In this document: positions 8,223-18,082 of the stretch, one piece after another
How positions within the stretch are numbered: position 1 is the stretch's first letter
How the letters are laid out: every line of letters begins with the position of its first letter
Source: a virus
Direction: 5' to 3' (one strand)
Virus record (IMG/VR): IMGVR_UViG_3300045921_000116
Coordinates: 1 to 36,544 of that record
Length of the DNA stretch: 36,544 bases
Program-made: the position numbers and the translations under genes
Notes under the pieces: model-generated
The model's input: only the letters and a program-made list of their open reading frames with translations
Told to the model about the DNA's origin: nothing
Databases searched by the model: none

Positions 8223-11200
8223 TTATTGTACTTCAAGTATTGGTCCAGAAGTGTTATCAGTTGGTTGAATTGGTTCTGCTGAATTACGTACAACAAGGGT
8301 ATCACCTGCACTTCTAATTACCTCTACTGGTGGTTTACCATCAATTGTGGTATTAATGGTCTGTACACAACCTAAGTGTTGGTGACGAAGTGTTCCTGTG
8401 TGATAATCTCTTGTGAATATAAAATGGTTATCTCTATATCCAACAAAACCTGTTTCTAAGCTTGAAGTAGGTGCTAATGTAAATATTCCATTTACCTCGA
8501 TGGCTTTCAAAATTTGCTTTGTTTCTACATTTATATACGGTACTGGTCGCCAGTTACTTGGATCAAGAGATGGTTCTAAGTTACTAATGAACAGTCTATT
8601 ATTTTGTACATAATATTCCTTATTGTTCGTTGGGTCCAGTACGTATTCGTTTACGGAATAGATATCCCCCCGCACCCAAGTTCCACGATTTACAAGTGTT
8701 GAACTGCGTTTTGGAATACGAGTAAATGACTTTATACCAACATATCCAAGTGGATGTGTAAAATAAATGTAAGATCCCGGATCGTTAAAGTCCGATACTG
8801 GATTAACTATTAATAATTTATCTAGATAGTTCGAACCTGAATTAAAATCTTGTATTTTTAGTTTTGCTAACAATACATAGTCTTGGTTAATATCAATATT
8901 AGAACTATAGAACGGATATGAAGTATCAATTTGATACGTAGAATCCAACTCAATAGTAGTAGTCAAGTCTAGAGGAGTAGACTCTATCTCATAAACATTT
9001 GATGTTGTTAATGTAGTAGATAAGGTATTATCTAAAGCACTAACATATAATTCTTCCGAAGTATCAATTTCAGTTGTTAATAATTCAAAACTTGATTGTA
9101 CTTCTACTGGAGAACTATATATTGGTTCTGCCGTTAAGTTATATGCTCCCTTATCTTCCTCAATACGATTTAATCCACCGCCGGCAACTTTTGGTTGAGT
9201 AAACGGTGTAATTTTATTTCTTTCTAAAATATGAGGCTCTATAACAAATCCAGTTAATAGTGTTGTTCTTGCACTGACAAACTGCTTTGCCTGTTCAAAG
9301 ACGGCTCTGAACAAGTTTTTAGTTGCGTCTATTGTTTTATTTAAATTATAGGTGTACGCATAATAAGTCCAATAAAACTTGTTAAGTGATGCTAGATCAT
9401 CGTACTTGTTATCATAAATGTCCTGCGGGTCGCCTATTAAGTCAGAAATATTTACGTTACCAATAGAACGAATTATACTATCATTAATAGTCTTTGACAA
9501 CGAATAGTACAAACCAACTAGATTGGAATCTGATGTAGAATTTTTTCTAGATTCATTTCTAGATATAATACTAAAGTTTCGTGATAACTGATCTGTAGGA
9601 GTAAATTCATTACCAATTATGTGTACTTTGTTGTCATTTCCTACAGTTCCTGCTCCAACTGGACTAAATCTAATACTTTCTCTACTTACCACCTTAAAGT
9701 TGTATGGATATGTTCCTTGATTTCCAAATCCAGAACCAGATATTACAGGGTAAAAAGAAGCTGATGGTGATGGTGATTCATTTAACACAAATTCATTGCT
9801 TCCGCCGCCTAAATTGGTGGGTGAGTTAAAGCTTAATCGAATCCACAACTTATTATAAGCAGATCCAGTAGTATTACCACTATAAATTGCTGGATATCTG
9901 ACTGCATTTTCAAAATAGGAAGTGCTAGATTCTTCTCCCCACAATCTAAATTCATCAAGTAATCCAACAAATGGCGTACCATATGTAAATCCTGGAGCAC
10001 CTATATAGACAAAGTTAGGGGTATTCCAAACATTTGATCCAGCAGAAGCAGTTATATAACTTGACTCAAGTATTACATCACCACGATTACGAGCTGCACG
10101 CATTACAATTCCAGCGGATGCACTCATTAATTGGACCGTATGATATGTACCATCAAACAAGTTTGTAAACACCGAGCTTGTTGCTACAGTTAGATTTGAT
10201 CCAGTCTTAAATGCAAAATACCCTTCTGACCCCGTTAGTGTTGGAACGGCAGTAAGAGCCCAGGATGAACTACCTTGTAGTAACACCTGTTCTACTGATC
10301 CAGTTGTACTAAACCTCATCTCTAAAGTATTCTTTACAAGGGGTACTGATGACCACGGAATTTGTAGGTATGAATTTACATTTAGTACATTAGTAAATTC
10401 TATATAATTCTCATATGGTTTAAAAGAATCAAATGAATCAGGTGTGACACCAAATTCTGTAACTGTTAATGTATTGGGTGATATTCCAAATATGTTGAGA
10501 AGTGACTGTAAACCAGAACGAGTACCTCGTGCCTTTGACAAATACAAGTGGTTATGCAAATATCTCTTCCAAACTTCAGAAGAAATATCTCTATATACTT
10601 TAGAAGTTGAATCGTCACCTATTACATAATCTAATAGATTTTTAACAGAATATTGGTTTGATAATCCTGCACCAAAGCTTTCTGCAACATTCCAAATTAT
10701 ATCTTTGGATAGCCCAACAGAAGGATCATTTTCTCTATTATACAAATAAGACATCGCATCAATATACAATTTGATTGTATCAAATTGATGACCTACCATT
10801 TGTATAAGTTTTATAAATGAGTGTGATTTGTAATCTCGTTGAATATACTCTGGTAAGTTATTAACTAATGAATTTTGATTCCATTTATCATATTCTTCTG
10901 CTATAGAATATTGAACATCAAACCATTCTCTAGCTATAGATGAGGTTACTGCTGCTAAAGAATTACCAATTTTAGGCCATGTACCATATGGCCAGTTAAT
11001 ATATGAATTAACAAATACTTCATCATCAGGATCTTTGGAGAATGAAGAAGAATATGATGAAGATACTTCATAGTACAAGTATCGTTCATATCCATCAAAT
11101 GATCTAATAATAGACAATCGTTCATTTTCTATATTACGAAGTGTATTATAAGTAACTGAATTATTATTTAACGATGAAGTAAAAGATGCACTAGTAATGT

Positions 11201-11939
11201 TATATTGATTTGTTAAATATTCTAATAGTAATAGCTTATTTCTAAATGCTTCTAATCTAGCAGCTGCTGACCCAAAATGTACAAAGTTTGGGTACGAAGA
11301 ATAATCAATATTAAGTTCTGCACCCTCTAATGATGTTACAAACCACTCTTCTAATATTTGTTGAGAAGAAGTTACAGGTAACAAATCAGTCCATTTTTTA
11401 TCTGAAATTTGAACGCCATCTACTTCTTTTACTTTGATGTCTAAATTACGACTACGTAGTAAAGTTGTAGTAGTCTCTGGTGGAAGTTCATATAGTTTGA
11501 TAAGATCTATATAATCTTGTGATAATTGACGAACTATCCACGCATCTATATTTGTATTTACCGTGTTGGGTAAAGGTCTATAAAGTTTAGCTACTATAGT
11601 GGTTTTTCTAGGATCAGTAGCATCCAATCCCCAGTTTGTTAACAAAAGCTGATCGTCATTACCTAAATTTACGAGAGTTTTTAATACTCTACGATCATCA
11701 TAGAAATTCTCAATTTTACCATCAATTTTTTTATTAATAGAATCGATAATACCAAATCGAAGTGGTATTTGAATTGGATTAATTAGCAAATCATAATCTG
11801 CTACTATCCTTTCAGGAGCAAAAGTTGGAGTAGAATTAATAACTGAAACTTTCACCGGAAAAACTTTATAAGCTTCTTCCGGTGAATCAAATACTTTTAT
11901 GTTTAATTTAAAAGGCTTTTGCGTTCCAAAAATGCTCAT
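8223..11939 (-). CDS. Large baseplate or tail-fibre protein with LamG-like and chitin-binding-like domains
   Basis: At 1238 residues this is the largest protein in the window. Residues about 1-500 look like a baseplate-associated scaffold: mixed helix and strand, with Tyr/Trp-rich stretches such as SYINWPYGTWP. Residues about 515-670 resemble a concanavalin/LamG-like sandwich (TLEMRFSTTGSVEQVLLQG, FDGTYHTVQL, VYIGAPG, GLLDEFRLWGE). Near 1085-1133, GTWVRGDIYSVNEYV with DPSNWRPV matches the Trp pattern of carbohydrate-binding module family 5/12. Together these suggest a surface protein that binds polysaccharide while anchored to the baseplate. It follows the PA14 and DNRLRE genes in the same operon. 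No enzymatic motif was seen. Confidence 0.72.
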   Translation of the reverse strand: MSIFGTQKPFKLNIKVFDSPEEAYKVFPVKVSVINSTPTFAPERIVADYDLLINPIQIPLRFGIIDSINKKIDGKIENFYDDRRVLKTLVNLGNDDQLLLTNWGLDATDPRKTTIVAKLYRPLPNTVNTNIDAWIVRQLSQDYIDLIKLYELPPETTTTLLRSRNLDIKVKEVDGVQISDKKWTDLLPVTSSQQILEEWFVTSLEGAELNIDYSSYPNFVHFGSAAARLEAFRNKLLLLEYLTNQYNITSASFTSSLNNNSVTYNTLRNIENERLSIIRSFDGYERYLYYEVSSSYSSSFSKDPDDEVFVNSYINWPYGTWPKIGNSLAAVTSSIAREWFDVQYSIAEEYDKWNQNSLVNNLPEYIQRDYKSHSFIKLIQMVGHQFDTIKLYIDAMSYLYNRENDPSVGLSKDIIWNVAESFGAGLSNQYSVKNLLDYVIGDDSTSKVYRDISSEVWKRYLHNHLYLSKARGTRSGLQSLLNIFGISPNTLTVTEFGVTPDSFDSFKPYENYIEFTNVLNVNSYLQIPWSSVPLVKNTLEMRFSTTGSVEQVLLQGSSSWALTAVPTLTGSEGYFAFKTGSNLTVATSSVFTNLFDGTYHTVQLMSASAGIVMRAARNRGDVILESSYITASAGSNVWNTPNFVYIGAPGFTYGTPFVGLLDEFRLWGEESSTSYFENAVRYPAIYSGNTTGSAYNKLWIRLSFNSPTNLGGGSNEFVLNESPSPSASFYPVISGSGFGNQGTYPYNFKVVSRESIRFSPVGAGTVGNDNKVHIIGNEFTPTDQLSRNFSIISRNESRKNSTSDSNLVGLYYSLSKTINDSIIRSIGNVNISDLIGDPQDIYDNKYDDLASLNKFYWTYYAYTYNLNKTIDATKNLFRAVFEQAKQFVSARTTLLTGFVIEPHILERNKITPFTQPKVAGGGLNRIEEDKGAYNLTAEPIYSSPVEVQSSFELLTTEIDTSEELYVSALDNTLSTTLTTSNVYEIESTPLDLTTTIELDSTYQIDTSYPFYSSNIDINQDYVLLAKLKIQDFNSGSNYLDKLLIVNPVSDFNDPGSYIYFTHPLGYVGIKSFTRIPKRSSTLVNRGTWVRGDIYSVNEYVLDPTNNKEYYVQNNRLFISNLEPSLDPSNWRPVPYINVETKQILKAIEVNGIFTLAPTSSLETGFVGYRDNHFIFTRDYHTGTLRHQHLGCVQTINTTIDGKPPVEVIRSAGDTLVVRNSAEPIQPTDNTSGPILEVQ

Positions 11940-11943
11940 ATGA

Positions 11944-12699
11944 TTACGTTACTGGAATAAGTTCTGGTGAACCACCCCCGCCACCAGAAAAACCACCATT
12001 ATTTGGATTGTTTGTAGGAGGAGTGGTTGGAGGAGGAACGTCAGGTTCTGATGGTCTTCTTGTTAGATCTTTTATAAATATTGGTCCAACGTAATTAGTA
12101 GGTCTAATTTCAACCACCAATTGTTGTTTCCAATTTCGTGTAGGTGGTTGATACTTACTTAATTTCTCAACCCCAGACAAGTTCATACTTACTGTAAATT
12201 CTATCGTTTGTAATGGACTTATAGTAAAGTCTGCAATATTTTCATTTCTAATAACCCCTGAAGAGTTTATAGAAACATCAACTGCTTGAGGAACTTCTAT
12301 TAATACCCGCAGATCAGCATTAATGGTTAAATTTTCTATAGAGTGAGTTTTTGTATATAAACTGTTTTTACGATCAACATTATAAGACCATAATGATCCC
12401 AGTGATGGTGTTATTACGAACATCTCTTTAACTTGAGTAGCTACTTTTGAATTAGATGGGATTGAATCAGGAGTTATTATATATCGCGGAACTGGTTTTT
12501 TGTTTCTTTTGCCAGAAAACTGTAATAAACACTCCTGTCCAGCTGGATCATTAGCTTCGTAAAATTGAAATCCGCCAGGTGGACAAAAAACTGCGTCAGG
12601 TGGAACATCCTCTGTAGGAATTCCACCCCTTGTCATATTAATAAACAGACTTTTTTCATCAAAACTAATAGTTTGAGTATTTAAAAAATTAATAGACAT
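11944..12699 (-). CDS. Virion-associated protein with a proline/glycine-rich C-terminus
   Basis: A 251-residue protein. Most of it looks beta-rich, with a middle region (VLIEVPQAVDVSINSSGVIR, then FTISPLQTIEFTVSMNLSG) that reads like an immunoglobulin-type or tail-adhesin sandwich. The last about 35 residues are low complexity: PPPTTPPTNNPNNGGFSGGG and so on. The start overlaps the stop of the PA14 gene. The N-terminal half contains CPPGGFQFYEANDPAGQECL, with two cysteines. I do not recognise a family. An accessory baseplate or fibre role is inferred from position. Confidence 0.65.
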   Translation of the reverse strand: MSINFLNTQTISFDEKSLFINMTRGGIPTEDVPPDAVFCPPGGFQFYEANDPAGQECLLQFSGKRNKKPVPRYIITPDSIPSNSKVATQVKEMFVITPSLGSLWSYNVDRKNSLYTKTHSIENLTINADLRVLIEVPQAVDVSINSSGVIRNENIADFTISPLQTIEFTVSMNLSGVEKLSKYQPPTRNWKQQLVVEIRPTNYVGPIFIKDLTRRPSEPDVPPPTTPPTNNPNNGGFSGGGGGSPELIPVT

Positions 12700-13556
12700 T
12701 AGAAGAATGTATTTGTATCTATAGAGGGGTTAAATGAACCTCCTCCTCCAGTAACTGGAGGAGGCGGAGGTTGATTAGTAGGTGAACTTGGTGGAGTCTG
12801 TGGAGGAGGCACTGTTGGTTGATCTTGTGGAATTACAGTAGTACCACCTACTACAGCTAAAGTAGCCACAGTATTAACAACTGTTAATCCGGATACATAA
12901 TTTTCTAAATCAGCTGGATTAAATGAAACTTCTACAGTACGTTCTTCTTTTGGTTGAAGAACTATTGATTGAGGTGTAAAAATTACCCCAGGTAAAGTTT
13001 CAAAACCAACAGATATCACCAAATTTGGGTCAGTATTAGTAACTGTCAAATTTTGAGGAGTGGGTACAGAATTGGTTCCCTTTACATAGCTTGTTTGTAA
13101 TTCAGATGCATCAAATTGTATTATTTGATCTAAAAATAGATCTTCTGCGAGTCTTACAGGTTCCCATTTAACTCTTATAACACCTGGACCGGTATGATTA
13201 AAATAATCAATTTTAATATTTTTTAATCCTGATGTCTGAATGGGAATTGGTTGCGGTCGTATTAAACCGGGTGCAGTTGTAGTATCAAAACGATCTATTA
13301 TTTTTACGCCATCAATAAAAACTCGTACCCCGTCATCAGAAAATATTTCAAACTGGTAGTTACCAGCTTCTAAAAAAAATGCTCCCTGAAATACAATAGT
13401 AGTATGTTCAGTAATATTATTGTAATTTATTTCTTGTATGTTTCTTGATATCGTTGGTCGTTGAGCCACAATACTCTCATAACTTCTACGACCTGTATTA
13501 AACAGACCTGTTCTGTCTAATATATCTCCGCTAAACCTAGTTTCTGTCCATGTCAT
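12699..13556 (-). CDS. PA14-domain virion adhesin
   Basis: The first about 145 residues form a PA14/GLEYA-like beta-barrel: FQGAFFLEAGNYQFEIFSDD, GVRVFIDGVKIIDRF and KNIKIDYFNHTGPGVIRVKW carry the expected SDDGxRxFIDG core and terminal W. PA14 domains bind carbohydrates in many bacterial and yeast adhesins. Residues about 150-235 look like an immunoglobulin-like or ASH-type strand domain (VISVGFETLPGVIFTPQSIV, RTVEVSFNPADLENYVSGL), and the C-terminus is Pro/Gly-rich. The 285-residue protein overlaps both neighbours by a few bases. A host-binding role at the baseplate is inferred. Confidence 0.78.
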   Translation of the reverse strand: MTWTETRFSGDILDRTGLFNTGRRSYESIVAQRPTISRNIQEINYNNITEHTTIVFQGAFFLEAGNYQFEIFSDDGVRVFIDGVKIIDRFDTTTAPGLIRPQPIPIQTSGLKNIKIDYFNHTGPGVIRVKWEPVRLAEDLFLDQIIQFDASELQTSYVKGTNSVPTPQNLTVTNTDPNLVISVGFETLPGVIFTPQSIVLQPKEERTVEVSFNPADLENYVSGLTVVNTVATLAVVGGTTVIPQDQPTVPPPQTPPSSPTNQPPPPPVTGGGGSFNPSIDTNTFF

Positions 13557-14389
13557 ACAATTTCAAACCTCGGATCAATTTCGTAATTTTGCTGCATTTC
13601 TCTTATTGTATCCACCAATGCTATATCAATATATTCTAAAAATTCTGAACGCTGAATTTGATAATTCTGTATATCACGTTTCATATTATCAATAGTTCTT
13701 CTATAAATACGAGTTGTAAGAGTTTTAAACAATAATTCAAAAGATTCCACTGCACCCGCATTTACTAATGCTTGTCCAATATCTCTAACAACTTGTTCTA
13801 TAGAAGATAATAAATCTTCTATAGTTAAGACTTCACCTTCCAAAGTTGTTTCTTCAAATACATCTTCAACACCAAGAGTTTGTGCCAATAAACCTTGTGC
13901 TTCTAATTTTGGAATTGATGGTGTAACAAAATCTAGTATTTCTTGCTTAATTTCTTCCGTGGTATCAAATGGTTTTAATTTTATTTCAGTTCTATCAGTT
14001 GAAATATCAGTTAATACCAACTTATTACCTTCAGCACTACCAACTTCATTTCTAAAAAAATGTATAGTAGTAGTATAAGTACCAACATCAAGCATAGCTA
14101 TCTTATTAGCTACATCAGCTATATTAATATTGGTGAATTCCCATATACCAGTATTATCTACAACAGTTGTAAGTTTTAACGCTGGGTTATCTACTGGTAT
14201 TATAGCCTTAGATGCATACGTACCATCTGTATTATATACCCACATTTCGATGTGATCTTTTGGATTCGTGCCAAATAACACAGTCGATTTAGTAGGCACT
14301 AATAGTCTTTCTTGACTTGCCAATAATTTAGAAGGCCTTTCTTCTGATAAATTTGTAATTCGATTTGGATAATTACTCTGCTTTGCCAT
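13553..14389 (-). CDS. Baseplate-associated structural protein, 278 residues
   Basis: The first about 145 residues look like a beta-sandwich (STVLFGTNPKDHIEMWVYNT, IWEFTNINIADVANKIAML, TYTTTIHFFRNEVGS). The remainder is helical and acidic (IEDLLSSIEQVVRDIGQALV), finishing with NYEIDPRFEIV. I have seen this general type in baseplate operons of marine T4-like phages but cannot give a T4 gene number. It overlaps the next gene by 4 nt and lies between the DNRLRE-type gene and the PA14 gene, so it may connect wedge proteins to adhesins. Confidence 0.65.
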   Translation of the reverse strand: MAKQSNYPNRITNLSEERPSKLLASQERLLVPTKSTVLFGTNPKDHIEMWVYNTDGTYASKAIIPVDNPALKLTTVVDNTGIWEFTNINIADVANKIAMLDVGTYTTTIHFFRNEVGSAEGNKLVLTDISTDRTEIKLKPFDTTEEIKQEILDFVTPSIPKLEAQGLLAQTLGVEDVFEETTLEGEVLTIEDLLSSIEQVVRDIGQALVNAGAVESFELLFKTLTTRIYRRTIDNMKRDIQNYQIQRSEFLEYIDIALVDTIREMQQNYEIDPRFEIV

Positions 14390-14390
14390 A

Positions 14391-14780
14391 TTATGTGTTA
14401 CTCAATCGTTTACGTATATCACTATTTCTAACAGAAGATAGTTTATAATCTTCTGGTTTTATTACAGGTGCTCCAAAAGAAACTTGCGTATACTGTAAAA
14501 ATTGAGAATTAATATACTCTCTTACTTTTTCAGGATTATATTTAGCGATGTAAGTTCTAACCGGCAAGTATTCTGAAAAATTTCTATTAAGTGGTACTAG
14601 TTTAAATGATAGGTTATCCTGTGGGTACAGAACAATATCAGTTTCTTGTTCTATTACACTCTCAGGCAAAAATGCATCATCAGGATTAAACCGAATAGGA
14701 TCATTTAAAAACCTATCGGTATAGACAACATCTGGTCTTCTGAAAGATTGTAATTCTTCTGGAGTAAGATTTGTTGGCAT
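14391..14780 (-). CDS. Hypothetical baseplate-operon protein, 129 residues
   Basis: Not recognised. The 129-residue protein is polar, Pro/Asn/Arg-rich, and contains VVYTDRFLNDPIRFNPDDAF and VSFGAPVIKPEDYKLSSVRN, with little predicted helix. No signal, membrane segment or cysteines. Its ATG at 14780 overlaps the stop of the DNRLRE-type gene, and its stop lies 1 nt before the next start, so it is firmly inside the baseplate operon. A small linker or wedge-associated protein is a guess from context. Confidence 0.6.
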   Translation of the reverse strand: MPTNLTPEELQSFRRPDVVYTDRFLNDPIRFNPDDAFLPESVIEQETDIVLYPQDNLSFKLVPLNRNFSEYLPVRTYIAKYNPEKVREYINSQFLQYTQVSFGAPVIKPEDYKLSSVRNSDIRKRLSNT

Positions 14781-15784
14781 TATACTTGTCTAATTGTAAA
14801 AAGTTGTGGATCATCAAAATATTCAACTTTTCCATTTCTAACAACTTTATATCGCAATCTATACCATCGCAGCGGGTATAAAGGCTTCGTAGAAAATCTA
14901 AAATAATTGCCGTTTAAATCGGCACTTATCTTTGAATAATCATCAAATGGTATTATAACAGTATTAGTCTGTGCATCAATTAGAGAATAATAAGAAGTTT
15001 CTGGTAATACATATTTACCACCCCACATATCAAAAATATCTGTAAAAGTCTTTGTTGGATAAAGTTCTCGTACAGACAAACGAATGGTCACATCCTCATC
15101 TACCAAATATGACTTTTGCAAGTTATTAGATTGAACCTTAATTTGCGATAGATTTACAGAAGATGACAAAGAACCTGTTACATACAGGGAATCATCAAAC
15201 TTTGCCACCAACAAAGGTTTAAATACAGTATGAGTTTCATTTGAGAAAAACTTTATATTACCAAAATTTGATAAACTGGATTCGCTACTGCTAGGAAACT
15301 TAATAACAAATCCATTGTTATTATATGAACCACTAACCCAAGAGTTTACGATGTCAGTAACATCAAACACAAAATCTTTTATTGGATTGGTTGAAATAGC
15401 AATAGAACTTGTATTAATGAACGTAGAACCTGTAATAGCCCAATTTTGTGAATTTTCTCTACTATTCCAAGTTGCTCCATCATTAGATTCTATTCTATCT
15501 TGGTAGAAATAACCAGTCCCACCTTCCCAACTTTCACTCACTGGTAAAACTTCTACGATTTGATCTTTTTTAAGATTAGTAGCATTGGAAACATAAAGAA
15601 TCAGTTCAAAAGCCGACCCAGTAGGTAAACTACTAAATAAACTTGTGTCAAACTGAATCAGTGATCGAACTGAATATGCGGCAGCAGTTTTACCAACTTC
15701 CAGTTGTTCGTCAAACCCTGTCTGACGAGTTGGAAATTGTTGATATATTGTTGTATCCTGTATAGGCGTATAAAATTTTCTCAT
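14780..15784 (-). CDS. DNRLRE/CBM-type baseplate protein
   Basis: A 334-residue protein. Residues about 1-195 match the pattern of DNRLRE (disaggregatase-related) carbohydrate-binding sandwiches: a start with PIQDTTIYQQFPTRQTG, SVRSLIQFDTSLFSSLPTGS, then the characteristic FDVTDIVNSWVSGSYNNNGF and a late strand ending in FKPLLVAKFD. The C-terminal about 130 residues form a second beta domain (YLVDEDVTIRLSVRELYPTK, RWYRLRYKVVRNGKVEYFDD). The domain is common on secreted polysaccharide-binding proteins, so a glycan-binding or structural role on the virion is plausible. It sits between the gp6-like wedge gene and small structural genes. Confidence 0.75.
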   Translation of the reverse strand: MRKFYTPIQDTTIYQQFPTRQTGFDEQLEVGKTAAAYSVRSLIQFDTSLFSSLPTGSAFELILYVSNATNLKKDQIVEVLPVSESWEGGTGYFYQDRIESNDGATWNSRENSQNWAITGSTFINTSSIAISTNPIKDFVFDVTDIVNSWVSGSYNNNGFVIKFPSSSESSLSNFGNIKFFSNETHTVFKPLLVAKFDDSLYVTGSLSSSVNLSQIKVQSNNLQKSYLVDEDVTIRLSVRELYPTKTFTDIFDMWGGKYVLPETSYYSLIDAQTNTVIIPFDDYSKISADLNGNYFRFSTKPLYPLRWYRLRYKVVRNGKVEYFDDPQLFTIRQV

Positions 15785-15785
15785 A

Positions 15786-17699
15786 TTATTGTTCTGCCTT
15801 AACTAGTATGATATCTCTTTCAGGGTATCGTAACTCAAAAATTGAAGGATCATATGAAGGATATATAAACTTATTAACTGGGTCCATATCAGGATATGGA
15901 TAAACTCCAGGATAATCTGCGCCCAATACTTGTTCAATTTTTACATCTGTTACACTTCTAACACCTTCAACTTTAGCAATTTCTAATTCTAAATCTGATA
16001 AGTTAATTGGTTGATTAATTTGCCATCTATCAATTTTAAAAAACTCTGCAATTGCTGATATTGCTCTTGTTGAAACTTCTTCTAGATTAAATCCTCGAAA
16101 AACTAAAATACTAAACTTAACTTGAATATTGATAATTTGAGCTGGTCTAATTTCAATTGTATCCGTTAATAATCGATATTCGTTTAAGTATTTACTCAAA
16201 TTTTGTTGTACTATATCATTCAATGGAACGAGTTTTCTGTCTCTGTTAAAACCTAAAACAAAGATTTTTAAAGCATTCTCATTTACACCATAATTGATAA
16301 ACTGTTCTCCTTCTTGGATACCTAAAGACAAATTACGTGTTACATATACTTTAGATACCGATCCATATCGAGCAGGCATTGCATAACAACGTGCAACGTA
16401 ATCTTCTGATGTTACCGCTCTATTTTGAGCATTAAAGAATGCCATAGCTTTTTGTCGAATTTCTTCAACTGATTCTTTGTCTCGACCGCCGAGTGCAGGT
16501 TCTGGATTATTAACTGCAATAGAAGAAATAATATCTCTATAAACTAGTTGTTCTGCATTAGATAGTCCAACTGTACTGTTAAAGAACTCAATTGTTTGAA
16601 TCTGTGTAATGCTATTTGATGGAACGTTTGATTCGATACCACCGCCTACAGAATAGGTGATCGTAATTTCTGTATTTGCAGGCGCAACTCCATATGTTAC
16701 ACTGGATAAAAAGTCAGATGGATCAATAGGAACAGATACCTGTGTATTTTTGTATTCACTACTTGCAATAACATCAGCATCAAAGTTAATAGTATCATTT
16801 GTTATGTCTAACATGCCCGACCCAAACTGCAATTCAGCTTTATATTGATCATTATATCTTAAAACAAATCTATAAGGTGTTCTTTTTACAGAAAGAACAT
16901 ATAAAGGATCAATACTCTGTGTTAACGGCACAACTGAACCAACTGGTCTATTTAATGGTAAATCTTCAAACACCAAATCTTGAGCTAAATAATCCACTTG
17001 GAACCATCGTTGTCCATTTGAATCTTCTACTTTGATAATATCAATAACATTATCATCCGGCAGGGTAATCTTTGAAAACTTTCGAGGACTTGTAAAAGAT
17101 TGTGTATATGTTTTAATAGTTCCTGCTACAACTATTGCTTTTTTTGTAATTAAAAATGTAGAGGGGTTACCAAATCCATCAGTTGAATACGTGGACACAT
17201 CACGATCTTCTTCATTTGAAAAATCCACTATACCAATGGTTCTAAATGTAACACCGGTATATTCCGGTGCAGTAAAAGTAGCACCTGGTTTTATCCTCAA
17301 TAAAAATCTAGGATCAGGAATATATTGACTACCAGACTCTATAGCTGGACAAATTTGATATAACGTAAGTTTAGTAGTAGCCGCTGTAGCTGGTTTAGGT
17401 TGGTATCCAAATGCTTGTGCTAAAGCTATAATATTTTCTTCTTCTTCTGCGTATAGTAAAAGATTTTCTCTAAACTGGCTGTCCATATAATAAGATAAGA
17501 CATCTCCTACATAAGAAGCCATTTCAATAAACATCATTCCAGGAGAAGATTCATTAAAATCTGTATAAGTATCAGGAAAATACACTTTAGCAAAGTCAAT
17601 AAGGCTTTGTCTAAACTGTGGAAATGTTTTATTTAAATACTTGATCTCTTTTGCCGATGGAGTAAAAGATTTTTCTATATTAGATGGAACAATCGCCAT
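15786..17699 (-). CDS. Baseplate wedge protein, T4 gp6-like (baseplate J family)
   Basis: A 637-residue protein with the hallmarks of gp6/baseplate J-like wedge subunits. The N-terminus has the helical start NKTFPQFRQSLIDFAKVYFP, then SSPGMMFIEMASYVGDVLSY. The centre includes the typical GGRDKESVEEIRQKAMAFFN and AVTSEDYVARCYAMPA segments. The C-terminus (LSDLELEIAKVEGVRSVTDV) matches the end of J-like proteins. gp6 dimers form the inner iris of the T4 baseplate that drives sheath contraction. The gp25-like gene lies immediately upstream, as expected for a wedge gene cluster. Confidence 0.9.
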   Translation of the reverse strand: MAIVPSNIEKSFTPSAKEIKYLNKTFPQFRQSLIDFAKVYFPDTYTDFNESSPGMMFIEMASYVGDVLSYYMDSQFRENLLLYAEEEENIIALAQAFGYQPKPATAATTKLTLYQICPAIESGSQYIPDPRFLLRIKPGATFTAPEYTGVTFRTIGIVDFSNEEDRDVSTYSTDGFGNPSTFLITKKAIVVAGTIKTYTQSFTSPRKFSKITLPDDNVIDIIKVEDSNGQRWFQVDYLAQDLVFEDLPLNRPVGSVVPLTQSIDPLYVLSVKRTPYRFVLRYNDQYKAELQFGSGMLDITNDTINFDADVIASSEYKNTQVSVPIDPSDFLSSVTYGVAPANTEITITYSVGGGIESNVPSNSITQIQTIEFFNSTVGLSNAEQLVYRDIISSIAVNNPEPALGGRDKESVEEIRQKAMAFFNAQNRAVTSEDYVARCYAMPARYGSVSKVYVTRNLSLGIQEGEQFINYGVNENALKIFVLGFNRDRKLVPLNDIVQQNLSKYLNEYRLLTDTIEIRPAQIINIQVKFSILVFRGFNLEEVSTRAISAIAEFFKIDRWQINQPINLSDLELEIAKVEGVRSVTDVKIEQVLGADYPGVYPYPDMDPVNKFIYPSYDPSIFELRYPERDIILVKAEQ

Positions 17700-17715
17700 A
17701 CGGTGATCCTAATGG

Positions 17716-18081
17716 TTAGAACGTTAATACTACTGAATCCAACGAGTTTGGAACATTTACTATCGAATAGTCTATCTTAATAAATATACTATTTTTAATT
17801 TCTTCTTTTCTAATTTGAATATTCTCTAGATTTATGTATGGCATCCAAGTATTAACTGCTTCTTGTATAGAAGATCGAATTTCTGCCTCTACCTGAGGAG
17901 TTATGTTAGAGAACAATTTTTCATGTATAGTACATCCAAACGTAGGCTGCATCACACGTTCGCCTCGTTTAGTCAACATTAAATTGATAAGGTTGGATTT
18001 AGACTGTTCCTGTATAGTAAATGATTGTCGAAAATATCCGAGCGAACCACGTTCTATAGGAAGTACTATACCGATTGCCAT
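17716..18081 (-). CDS. Baseplate wedge subunit, T4 gp25-like
   Basis: A 121-residue protein, the usual size of gp25. The segment NLINLMLTKRGERVMQPTFG followed by CTIHEKLFSN is the classic gp25 region, including the ML(T)xxGER motif. The C-terminus (EIKNSIFIKIDYSIVNVPNS) fits the last strands of the family. gp25 sits at the junction of the wedge with the sheath initiation ring and is one of the most conserved parts of contractile tails and type VI secretion baseplates (TssE). It pairs with the gp6-like gene downstream. Confidence 0.92.
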   Translation of the reverse strand: MAIGIVLPIERGSLGYFRQSFTIQEQSKSNLINLMLTKRGERVMQPTFGCTIHEKLFSNITPQVEAEIRSSIQEAVNTWMPYINLENIQIRKEEIKNSIFIKIDYSIVNVPNSLDSVVLTF

Positions 18082-18082
18082 A

